NCBI GenBank assembly: GCA_003506735.1
Contig: DNYS01000264.1
Span: forward strand, 529-6,441
Length of the DNA stretch: 5,913 nt
DNA from: Nitrospinota bacterium
GTDB lineage: Bacteria; UBA8248
Reading direction: 5' to 3'
The notes beneath the pieces were generated by a model. The model saw only the letters and a program-made list of their open reading frames with translations. It made no database searches and was not told the origin of the DNA. Shown in pieces: positions 1-5,913 of this stretch (positions are counted from its first letter, which is position 1; every line of letters begins with the position of its first letter). Made by a program: the position numbers and the translations under genes.

Positions 1-22
1 GGGCCCCCCCCCCGCGGGGCCC
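1..22. repeat. GC-only inverted repeat at window edge
   Basis: Bases 1-7 (GGGCCCC) are perfectly complementary to bases 16-22 (GGGGCCC), with an 8-base loop that is part of a run of ten C's (4-13). The hexamer CCGCGG occurs at 12-17 and again at 31-36. The element could be the stem of a terminator or leader hairpin of the preceding transcription unit. No T-run follows it, and a long C homopolymer at the extreme edge is also what a contig end or assembly artefact looks like. No function is assigned. Confidence 0.4.
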
Positions 23-57
23 ATCCCCGCCCGCGGATGTGCGGGAATCCCGCGCTG

Positions 58-75
58 GGAGGAGAGAGAACCTTG
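58..75 (+). promoter_or_regulatory. Shine-Dalgarno site and TTG start codon of the flavoprotein gene
   Basis: A purine-rich stretch, GGAGGAGAGAG at 58-68, contains a full GGAGG/AGGAGA anti-16S match. It lies 7-10 bases before an in-frame TTG at 73-75. The in-frame ATG at 37 is preceded only by CCCGCCCGCGG, with no Shine-Dalgarno-like sequence. The 12 residues it would add (MCGNPALGGERT) do not belong to the family fold, whose first beta strand begins about 9 residues after the TTG. The site therefore decides the start in favour of 73. Confidence 0.7.
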
Positions 76-1584
76 AGCGATTCCAACCAGGATTTATTCG
101 ATGTCGTGGTGGTGGGAGCAGGAAACGCGGCGATCACGGCGGCCCTCGCGGCCCACGCCGAAGGCGCCCGCGTGGCCGTGCTGGAGAAGGCCAGCAAGGA
201 CCTCCGGGGCGGCAACACGCGGTTCACCGGAGGAATTTTCCGGCACACCTATAACAGCGTCGAAGACCTCCTGCCCATCGTCAAGGACAACGACGCCCCC
301 CGCGACATCATCGCGGACCCCTACACGGCGGATGATTACTATGCCGACATGGCGCGGGTGACGGGCGGGCGCTCCGATCCGGAGCTGACCAAGGTAATGG
401 TCGAGCGATCCTACGAGACCGTCTGCTGGATGGCCGACCTGGGCGTGCCCTTCGAGTTCAGCCGGGTGGTGGGCGGGGTCAGCACCGGCGATCAGGAGAA
501 GATCAAGCTCGCCCCGGGGAGCGCCATCCGCAGCCTGCACGAAGGGGTGGGCCTTTCGGCGAATCTGTTCCGGCTCCTGGACGAGGCGGATATTCCCGTC
601 CTCTACGAGACCCAGGCCCACCGCATCGTGACGGGCCCGGCCGGCGAGGCGGCGGGGGTCGAGGTCCGCGGGCCCGAGGGCGGCCGGACGATCCGGTGCC
701 GGGCGGTGGTGCTGGGTAGCGGCGGGTTTCAGTCCAGCCCCAACATGCGGACCTCCTACCTGGGCCCGGACTGGAGCCTGGTCAAGGTCCGGGGAACGCG
801 CTTCAATACGGGCGACCTGACCCGGGCTGCGCTCGACATCGGCGCCCAGAGCTACGGCGAGTGGTCGGGCTGCCACGCCACGCCCATCGACTCGGACGCG
901 CCGGTATACGGCGATCTGAAGCTCACCGACAAGACCAACCGCCTTTCCTATCTCTACGGGGTCATGCTCAACCTGGAGGGCAAGCGCTTCGCGGACGAGG
1001 GCGAGGACACGGTGCTCTACACCTACGCCAAGATGGGCAAGGAGATTCTCAAACAGCGCAACGCGATCACCTTCCAGGTATTCGACCAAAAGACTGTCCC
1101 CTACCTCGAGCCGCGCTATAGCACGGGCGTTCCGCTCGAAGCGGATACCGTCGAGGAGCTGGTCGGGGCGGTCGATCGAAAATACGGCCACATGGGATTC
1201 GACAAGGATGCCTTCATCGAATCGATCCACAGCTTCAACGCGGCCTGCGGGGAGGGGCGCTTCGACCCGACCATCAAGGACGGAAAGGCCACTCGGGGGC
1301 TCGACCCCGAAAAGACCAACTGGGCCGTGCCCATCGATTCGCCTCCCTACCGGGTGTACGGGGTCACGGTGGGGATCACGTTCACCTTCGGCGGAATTCG
1401 AATCAATACCGACGCCGCCGTCACCGATCACCTGGAGCGGCCCATCCCCGGCCTCTTCGCCACGGGCGAAATCGCGGGCGGGTTTTTCTACCAGAACTAT
1501 CCGGGAGGCGCGGGGCTCGTCCGGGGCGCCGTTTTCGGAAAAATCGCGGGAACGAACGCCGGGGCCATGGCGAACGGGGCCTGA
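73..1584 (+). CDS. FAD-dependent dehydrogenase, tricarballylate dehydrogenase (TcuA)-like
   Basis: A soluble flavoprotein of 503 residues, counted from TTG 73, of the fumarate reductase/succinate dehydrogenase flavoprotein superfamily. The closest recognisable type is TcuA, which oxidises tricarballylate to cis-aconitate. The N-terminus carries the dinucleotide-binding beta-alpha-beta unit: DVVVVGAGNAA at 10-20, ending at acidic E38 in VLEK. It uses GxGxxA rather than GxGxxG, as TcuA proteins do. RGGNTR at 45-50 is the usual second FAD contact. The substrate region has SGCHATP (H268) and EGKRFADEG (303-310). The C-terminus has GITFTFGGIR (434-443) and the FAD cap motif GLFATGEIAGG with NYPGGAGL (460-482). 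There is no signal peptide, heme domain or membrane segment, so it should be cytoplasmic and need a separate electron acceptor, not seen here. The Arg usual in DFRNYTYAK of TcuA-like proteins is V314 here (EDTVLYTYAK). An upstream ATG at 37 is also possible. Its stop directly abuts the next gene, suggesting an operon. Family assignment is firm; the substrate is inferred. Confidence 0.88.
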   Translation: MSDSNQDLFDVVVVGAGNAAITAALAAHAEGARVAVLEKASKDLRGGNTRFTGGIFRHTYNSVEDLLPIVKDNDAPRDIIADPYTADDYYADMARVTGGRSDPELTKVMVERSYETVCWMADLGVPFEFSRVVGGVSTGDQEKIKLAPGSAIRSLHEGVGLSANLFRLLDEADIPVLYETQAHRIVTGPAGEAAGVEVRGPEGGRTIRCRAVVLGSGGFQSSPNMRTSYLGPDWSLVKVRGTRFNTGDLTRAALDIGAQSYGEWSGCHATPIDSDAPVYGDLKLTDKTNRLSYLYGVMLNLEGKRFADEGEDTVLYTYAKMGKEILKQRNAITFQVFDQKTVPYLEPRYSTGVPLEADTVEELVGAVDRKYGHMGFDKDAFIESIHSFNAACGEGRFDPTIKDGKATRGLDPEKTNWAVPIDSPPYRVYGVTVGITFTFGGIRINTDAAVTDHLERPIPGLFATGEIAGGFFYQNYPGGAGLVRGAVFGKIAGTNAGAMANGA

Positions 1585-3008
1585 ATGATGCAAGGCAAAA
1601 AGGGGGATCAGGCGCGGCCGTCCGGCATCACCGAGCGCCTCTGCCAAACGATTACGGAAATCGGCTTCGGCTCCCTTCCACCGGAGGCGGTCGAGGTGGC
1701 CAAGCGCGTGATGCTCGACGGCATTGCCGTGGGCATCGCGGGCGCGGACGAGGAAGGCCCCCGCATCGCGGCGGCCCATATCCAAAGCCTCGGCGGAGGG
1801 GGCGATTCCGCCGTTCTGGGCATGGGCATTCGGGCCAATCCGGTCGCGGCGGCCCTCGTGAACGGCATTTCGATTCACGTCCTGGATTTCGAGCCCATGT
1901 GGATGCCGCCCACCCACGCGGTCTCGCCCTCCCTGCCCTCGGTGCTGGCGGCCGCGGGAATAAAAAAGGCGGATGGGCGCGAGACCCTCGCCGCTTTCAT
2001 CAAGGCCTGCGAGATTCAAGGGCGCCTCAATCTCGCGGGCAAGCTCTACGCCCCGGCCCTTCTCGTTCACCATCCGCCGGGATATCTCGGCGTGATGGGA
2101 GCCGCCGTGGGCGCGGGCCATCTCCTCGGGCTGAATGCCGGGCAGCTTTCGAACGCCCTGGGCATTGCGGCCTCCCGCGCGGGAAGCCTTATCGGCAACA
2201 TCGGCACCATGACCAAGGCCACCCATTGCGGCTACTCCGCCTCGCTGGCCTGGAGGCCGCCATGCTTGCGGCGCGGGGCTTTACCGGGAATCCATCCGTG
2301 ATCGAGGCGGAAAACGGGTACCGGGACGCTTTTTTTCTGGAGGAATTCGACTACACCGCGCTCCTCGCGTTCGGGCAGCCCTACCGCATGGTGGACCCCG
2401 GCTTCGCCATCAAGCAGTTTCCCTCCCAATACCCCTCCCACTTCGTCATCACCGCCGCCCTGGAACTCCATTCGCGGGTTTCCAATCCCTCTGAAATCGC
2501 CTCGGTGAAAATCACGGGCCCCGTCATGAACTATGTGAACCGGCCCGCGCCCCAAACGGGCCTCGAGGGAAAGTTCAGTTTCCAGTACGCCGCCACCGCC
2601 GCGCTCCTGGACGGAGAAGTCGGGATCGGCACCTTCAAGGACAGCCGCGTGCAAAAGAGCGATGTCCAGGAAGTCCTCGGAAAAACCACCTTCGTCCAAT
2701 CGGAAGACATTCCCAAAGACATGGACAAAATGTACGTGGAAATCTCGGTCACACTCAAAAACGGCGATAGCACCGCGGCCCGGTGCGATGGCCCGAAGGA
2801 TTTCTGGGGAGCGCCCAAGCTCTCCCGGGACGAGCACATGAAGAAAATCCGGGACTGCCTGCGGCTGCGCCTGGATGAATCCGCCGCCGAGCGGTTGATC
2901 GAACTCTGCGCCTCGCTGGAAAAACTCTCCCCGGCCGGGGTGGAGGAGATGACCGATATCGCGGGCTGTTTCGAGAACCGGGTAACCGGACGGGAGCTGC
3001 CTTCATGA
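1585..3008 (+). pseudogene. MmgE/PrpD family protein, interrupted by a single frameshift
   Basis: Two overlapping reading frames (1585-2301, then the -1 frame through 3008) together encode one MmgE/PrpD enzyme. Restoring one G near 2247 gives an uninterrupted protein of about 474 residues, normal for the family. The N-terminal helical domain begins with the family pattern SLPPEAVEVAKRVMLDGIA (30-48). Residues matching the active site of cis-aconitate decarboxylase are D101, T110-H111, H163 (VHHPPG), K211 (TKATH) and Y335 (FSFQYAATAALLDG). NYVNRPAP at 316-323 and EISVTLKNG near the C-terminus also recall that enzyme. However, the usual DFDDTWH-type motif reads DFEPMWM (101-107), so the second Asp pair, the Thr and a His are lost. 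ATG 1585 follows the TGA of the flavoprotein gene with no gap; ATG 1588 is an equal alternative. Both halves keep normal composition and have no other disruptions, so this is either a very recent mutation or a sequencing/assembly error. The reaction is unknown; a decarboxylase, dehydratase or epimerase is possible. Confidence 0.85.
2245..2258 (+). other. Frameshift site: one missing G
   Basis: The first frame reads TCG CTG (2242-2247) and then departs from the family into WRPPCLRRG and a stop at 2299. The -1 frame gives GGC CTG GAG GCC GCC ATG (from 2247), the expected GLEAAM. Adding a single G to the GG at 2247-2248 yields HCGYSASLGLEAAMLAARGF in pieces that match, with no length change, the usual HCGNAAxSGLEAALLAARGF segment of the family. 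The lesion sits at the edge of a 5-base inverted repeat (GGCCT at 2247-2251, AGGCC at 2254-2258), a context prone to deletion or base-calling error. No slippery heptamer of the X XXY YYZ type is present, which argues against programmed -1 frameshifting. Confidence 0.85.
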
Positions 3009-4393
3009 CCTCACCCACACGCGATCTTTCCCGTTTCATCAGCCAAATCGAATACGGCGATTTGCCCGGCGAGTTGCGCTCCTCGATGAGCAAATTTTTT
3101 CTCGACACCGTGGGCTGCGGCCTGTACGGAATCATCACCCGATCGGGGCGGATTCTCGCCGCGCAGGCGCTGGAAAAAGGCGGAAAAGAGGAAGCCTCCC
3201 TCTGGGGACACGGCTGGCGCGGCCCCCTCGAGAGCGTCGGCCTCTGCCTGGGCACCTGGATGCACGCCTACGAGCTCGACGACTACCACGGCGGCGCCAA
3301 GCTGCATCCGGGCGGACCCGTCTTCGCCGCCGCCATTCCGCTGGCCGAATTTTTGGGGTCGGACGGAAAAACCTTCCTGGCGGCGGCCGCGGCCGGATAC
3401 GAGACGATGATCCGCGCTAGCCTGGCGGCGGGCTCGATAGCCGTCCGAAAGCGCGGCTTTCACCTCACCGGCATCTGCGGCACCTTCGGCGCGGCGGCGG
3501 CGGCCAGCCGCCTCCTCGGGCTCGGCCCGGAGACCACGGCCAACGCGCTGGGCCTGGCGGGGACCCAATCCGCCGGCCTCTGGGCGTTTAACTGTGACGG
3601 CTCCGAGACCAAGCGTTTTCACGGCGGCCGCGCGGCCCAGGCCGGCCTGCTCGCGGCCGACCTCGCCCGGAGGGGCTACACCGGCCCGACGCAGATATTC
3701 GAGTTCGGCGACGGGGGATTTCTTTCGGCCTTCAGCGGCGAGGGCGATCCCGCCCTGCTCACCGAGGGCCTGGGCACACGCTGGGAGGCGATCGACACCT
3801 CGATCAAGCCTTATTGCTGCTGCGGAAGCGTCCACTCCACCATCGACGCCATCCTGGACCTTCGCGAAAAGAACGCCCTCAAGCCGGAGGATATCGAGGA
3901 GATCGAAATCTTCAACCACAGCGTGGTCGAGAGGCAGTGCAGCTGGAAATACGAGCCCCTCACCGCGTTGAACGCCCAGATGAACATCGAATACTGCGCC
4001 GCCGTCGCTCTGGCCGACGGGGCGGCCGGACCGGCCCAGTTCTCGGAAGAGCGGTTTTCGGATCCGGCCATCGTCGCCCTGGCCCAGCGGGCGCGTTTCA
4101 CGGTGGACCCCGAGATCGAGAAAAAATATCCCCAAACATTTCCCGGAAAAGTCACGGTTCGAACCAAAAGCGGGGGGACCTACACCAGCTCCCGGGAAGG
4201 CCCGAGGGGATCTCCGCAAAACCCGATGGCCTTTGGCGAGGTCGCCGAAAAATTCCGGTGGGTGACCGAATCCATCATCGATGATGAGCTTCAGGCCTAT
4301 CTCATCGAAATATCCCAGAGGATCGGCGAACTGGACTCCCTGGCGCCCGTGGTGAGCCGCCTCGCGGCCTCGCTTCCGGCGGCCGGAGCCTGA
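3005..4393 (+). CDS. MmgE/PrpD family protein (second paralogue)
   Basis: A 462-residue, full-length MmgE/PrpD-family enzyme, predicted cytoplasmic, with no signal peptide or membrane segment. The family acts on small di- and tricarboxylates (2-methylcitrate dehydratase, cis-aconitate decarboxylase, iminodisuccinate epimerase). The N-terminal helical domain starts with YGDLPGELRSSMSKFFLDT (17-35). Candidate active-site residues, by comparison with cis-aconitate decarboxylase, are ELDDYH (90-95), H101 in LHPG, H153 in GFHLTGICGTFG, K203 and H206 in ETKRFHGG, K268 and H277 in IKPYCCCGSVH, and Y330 in NIEYCAAVALADG. The alpha/beta lid domain lies at about 268-410, and helices close the chain. 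The Thr usual in the DDT motif is Tyr here (Y94), and the usual PCC is CCC (271-273). ATG 3005 overlaps the previous stop (ATGA), with a GGGAG 8 bases upstream, so translation is probably coupled to the frameshifted gene. The substrate cannot be read from the sequence. It resembles the third paralogue more than the first. Confidence 0.92.
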   Translation: MTSPTRDLSRFISQIEYGDLPGELRSSMSKFFLDTVGCGLYGIITRSGRILAAQALEKGGKEEASLWGHGWRGPLESVGLCLGTWMHAYELDDYHGGAKLHPGGPVFAAAIPLAEFLGSDGKTFLAAAAAGYETMIRASLAAGSIAVRKRGFHLTGICGTFGAAAAASRLLGLGPETTANALGLAGTQSAGLWAFNCDGSETKRFHGGRAAQAGLLAADLARRGYTGPTQIFEFGDGGFLSAFSGEGDPALLTEGLGTRWEAIDTSIKPYCCCGSVHSTIDAILDLREKNALKPEDIEEIEIFNHSVVERQCSWKYEPLTALNAQMNIEYCAAVALADGAAGPAQFSEERFSDPAIVALAQRARFTVDPEIEKKYPQTFPGKVTVRTKSGGTYTSSREGPRGSPQNPMAFGEVAEKFRWVTESIIDDELQAYLIEISQRIGELDSLAPVVSRLAASLPAAGA

Positions 4394-4422
4394 ACCTCGC
4401 GGATCGGCGCCACCCTTTGAAC

Positions 4423-4436
4423 GGAGACAGCCCATG
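4423..4436 (+). promoter_or_regulatory. Ribosome binding site and start of the third MmgE/PrpD gene
   Basis: GGAG at 4423-4426 stands 7 bases before ATG 4434. A second in-frame ATG at 4443 is 16 bases from the same motif and is therefore less likely to be the start. The 40-base gap 4394-4433 holds this site and no recognisable promoter or terminator, which fits continued transcription from the upstream genes. Confidence 0.65.
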
Positions 4437-5810
4437 GAAACGATGAGCGACAAACTTTCCGCCTTCGCCGCCGCCCTGCGCTATGAGGACATCCCCTCCC
4501 AGGTCATCGAGAAGGTCAAGCTCCACATCCTCGACGCCCTGGGCATCGGCCTCGCCTCCACCGAGGAGAACTACGCCAAGGGGATCGTCGCGGTGGCGCG
4601 CGAATGGGGCGGCGCGCCCCAGGCCACCCTCCTCCGCTACGGCGACAAGCTCCCCGCCGCGCACGCCGCCATGGTGAACGGGAGCCTGATCCACGGGATT
4701 GACTTCGACGACACGCACACCGAATCCATCACCCACGTCAGCGCCTGCGTGGTGCCCACCGCCCTGGCCGTGGGCGAGGCGGCCGGCGCGGGGGGCAAAG
4801 AAATTCTCGCCGCCATGGTGGCGGGATACGAGATCATCGCCCGGGTGGGCGGGGCCATGAAGGGCGGCTTTCACGCCAAGGGCTACCACGCCACCCCCAT
4901 CTGCGGCACGTTCGGCGCCGTGGCCATCGCGGGGAGTCTCTGGGGCCACGCCCCTGAGGTCATCGCCAACGCGATGGGGACGGCCGGCAGCCAGGCCTCG
5001 GGAATCCAGGAGTTCCTGGACGACGGCTCCTGGGCGAAGCGCTTTCACCCCGGATGGGCCTGCCACGCCGGCATCACCGCCGCCCAGCTCGCGGGCCACG
5101 GGTATCTGGGCCCGCGCAAGGTCTTCGAGGGCCGCTTCGGGCTCTACGCCACCCATGTCCAGGACCGCGAATACGACCCCGAGGCGCTGGCGGGCGGCTT
5201 CGGCGAGCGCTGGGAGACGCTGAACATCTCCTTCAAGCCCTATCCCTGCTGCCACTTTAACCACGCCGCCATGGACGCGGCAAAATACCTGGTCCGCGAG
5301 GCCGGCATCCGCCCGGAGGAGATCGAGGCCTTTGAAGCCGTGATCCCCGAGCCCATCGCGCACCTCGTTTGCGAGCCGGTTGAGCAGAAGAAAAAACCGG
5401 AATCCTCCTACGCCGCCCTGTTCAGCCTGCCCTACTGCATGGCGCTGAGCGCGGTTAAGGGGCGCGCGGAGCTCGCCGATTTCGACGAGGAGAATCTGGG
5501 CGATCCGGAGATCCTCGCCCTGGCCGGAAAATTCAGCTACATCACCGTGGACTCGGACCGGTTTCCCAAGTACCTGCACGGCGGCGTCCGGATGAAGCTC
5601 GCGGACGGGCGCACACTGGAGCGCGAGGAGCCCGTCAACTGGGGCAACCCGGAAAACCCCATGAACCGAGCCGATGTCGAGGAAAAATTCCGGGGCAACG
5701 CCGGACGGGGGCTGCCCCCCGGAAGGATTCAGGGCGTTATCGATGCCGTGATGAATCTGGACAGCCGGGGCGGGGCGGCCGAGGTGACCGCGGCCTGCCG
5801 CGAGAGATAG
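4434..5810 (+). CDS. MmgE/PrpD family protein (third paralogue)
   Basis: A 458-residue, full-length cytoplasmic MmgE/PrpD enzyme, and the most canonical of the three copies here. The N-terminus has LRYEDIPSQVIEKVKLHILD (15-34). The catalytic motif DFDDTHTESITH (90-101) keeps the Asp pair, the Thr and the distal His that are essential in cis-aconitate decarboxylase. Further matches are H152 in GYHATPICGTFG, K202 and H205 in WAKRFHPG, K268 with PCCHFNH (271-277), and Y334 in SLPYCMALSAVKG. The lid domain spans about 268-410 and ends near NWGNPENPMNRADVEEKFR (392-410), a common C-terminal family signature. By family knowledge it should deprotonate, then dehydrate, decarboxylate or epimerise, a small polycarboxylate; which of these is not visible. 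It follows the second paralogue by 40 bases with its own Shine-Dalgarno and is the last + strand gene. Its motif retention makes it the copy most likely to be catalytically standard. Confidence 0.93.
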   Translation: METMSDKLSAFAAALRYEDIPSQVIEKVKLHILDALGIGLASTEENYAKGIVAVAREWGGAPQATLLRYGDKLPAAHAAMVNGSLIHGIDFDDTHTESITHVSACVVPTALAVGEAAGAGGKEILAAMVAGYEIIARVGGAMKGGFHAKGYHATPICGTFGAVAIAGSLWGHAPEVIANAMGTAGSQASGIQEFLDDGSWAKRFHPGWACHAGITAAQLAGHGYLGPRKVFEGRFGLYATHVQDREYDPEALAGGFGERWETLNISFKPYPCCHFNHAAMDAAKYLVREAGIRPEEIEAFEAVIPEPIAHLVCEPVEQKKKPESSYAALFSLPYCMALSAVKGRAELADFDEENLGDPEILALAGKFSYITVDSDRFPKYLHGGVRMKLADGRTLEREEPVNWGNPENPMNRADVEEKFRGNAGRGLPPGRIQGVIDAVMNLDSRGGAAEVTAACRER

Positions 5811-5813
5811 GCG

Positions 5814-5831
5814 CGGCGGAAAAAGCCGCCG
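5814..5831. terminator. Possible hairpin terminator between convergent genes
   Basis: CGGCGG (5814-5819) pairs perfectly with CCGCCG (5826-5831) across the 6-base loop AAAAAG, and a flanking G-T wobble could extend it by one. It lies three bases after the + strand stop and directly before the minus-strand stop, the expected place for a shared terminator. On the + strand a short TTTT comes only about 10 bases later (5841-5844), and on the minus strand no U-run follows the stem. Intrinsic termination would therefore be weak, and the call is tentative. Confidence 0.4.
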
Positions 5832-5913
5832 TCAATCCCATTTTCTTCCCGGCATGTGGTTGAAGATGCTGCTGGTGAGGCCCCCGTCGATATCCAGCCG
5901 GGCGGCGGTGATG
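5832..5913 (-). CDS. Short-chain dehydrogenase/reductase (SDR), C-terminal end only
   Basis: Reading the minus strand from the window edge gives 26 codons ending in TGA (complement of 5832-5834). The peptide contains ITAARLDIDGGLTSS and ends MPGRKWD. ITGxxLxVDGG followed by a short tail is the standard C-terminal signature of classical SDR enzymes (3-oxoacyl-ACP reductase or glucose dehydrogenase type). The NAD(P)-binding motif and the Tyr-Lys catalytic pair lie outside the window, so substrate and cofactor cannot be judged. It is convergent with the MmgE/PrpD operon, so it belongs to a different transcription unit and may be functionally unrelated. Confidence 0.75.
   Translation of the reverse strand, partial: ITAARLDIDGGLTSSIFNHMPGRKWD

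Noticed and set aside
94..2226. 710-codon open frame on the minus strand
   Set aside because: It lies antisense to the flavoprotein and the first MmgE/PrpD gene, both supported by conserved motifs. Its translation is a G/R/H/A-rich string without recognisable domains, typical of the stop-poor antisense frame of genes with G/C third positions.
1899..2246. N-terminal extension of the -1 frame before the frameshift point
   Set aside because: The translation here (Arg/Gly/Pro-rich) has no family similarity, while the other frame carries the conserved MmgE/PrpD motifs up to 2247. Only the part after about 2247 is real in this frame.
2230..2260. Programmed -1 ribosomal frameshift
   Set aside because: The junction CTG GCC TGG has no slippery heptamer, and the nearby inverted repeat (GGCCT/AGGCC with a 2-base centre) is too small to act as a stimulator. 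A simple deletion explains the data better.
3011..4453. 480-codon open frame on the minus strand
   Set aside because: It mirrors the second MmgE/PrpD gene, with low-complexity Arg/Gly/Ala composition and no motif. It is a compositional shadow.
4302..5579. 425-codon open frame on the minus strand
   Set aside because: It is antisense to the third MmgE/PrpD gene and has the same shadow composition, with no family signature.
1..5913. CRISPR array, tRNA/rRNA genes, insertion sequence, att sites
   Set aside because: No regularly spaced direct repeats, no tRNA-like cloverleaf in the short non-coding stretches, no transposase or terminal inverted repeats. Nearly all bases are accounted for by metabolic genes.

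Overview
The window is a compact, GC-rich (roughly two-thirds G+C by eye) bacterial segment. It is almost entirely coding on the + strand and ends by running into an oppositely oriented gene. Dense packing, overlapping stop/start codons, Shine-Dalgarno sites and a TTG start all point to bacteria. Nothing fixes the phylum. Runs of MmgE/PrpD paralogues beside FAD-dependent dehydrogenases are, from general knowledge, common in uncultivated environmental bacteria (for example Tectomicrobia/Nitrospinota-like or SAR202-like genomes), but that placement is a guess.

Layout: (1) 1-72, a G/C-only inverted repeat and a C homopolymer at the very edge, then a strong ribosome binding site. (2) 73-1584, a soluble FAD-dependent dehydrogenase of the fumarate reductase/tricarballylate dehydrogenase (TcuA-like) flavoprotein type, probably starting at TTG 73 rather than ATG 37. 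(3) 1585-3008, an MmgE/PrpD-family gene broken by an apparent one-base deletion at about 2247. Its two halves rejoin into a full-length protein of about 474 residues. (4) 3005-4393, a second, intact MmgE/PrpD gene that overlaps the previous stop by four bases (ATGA). (5) 4434-5810, a third, intact MmgE/PrpD gene after a 40-base gap. (6) 5814-5831, a small GC hairpin. (7) 5832-5913, the last 26 codons of a minus-strand short-chain dehydrogenase/reductase.

The four + strand genes have the spacing of one operon: 0-base gap, 4-base overlap, 40-base gap. MmgE/PrpD enzymes (2-methylcitrate dehydratase, cis-aconitate decarboxylase, iminodisuccinate epimerase) act on small polycarboxylates by abstracting a proton alpha to a carboxylate. 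TcuA-type flavoproteins introduce a double bond into a tricarboxylate (tricarballylate to cis-aconitate). A coherent but unproven reading is a catabolic route for a small polycarboxylic acid: the flavoprotein makes or consumes an alkene, and the MmgE/PrpD enzymes hydrate, dehydrate, epimerise or decarboxylate related intermediates. The three MmgE/PrpD copies differ in their active-site motifs, so they are probably not interchangeable. No transporter, regulator, electron-transfer partner or mobile element is visible in the window.
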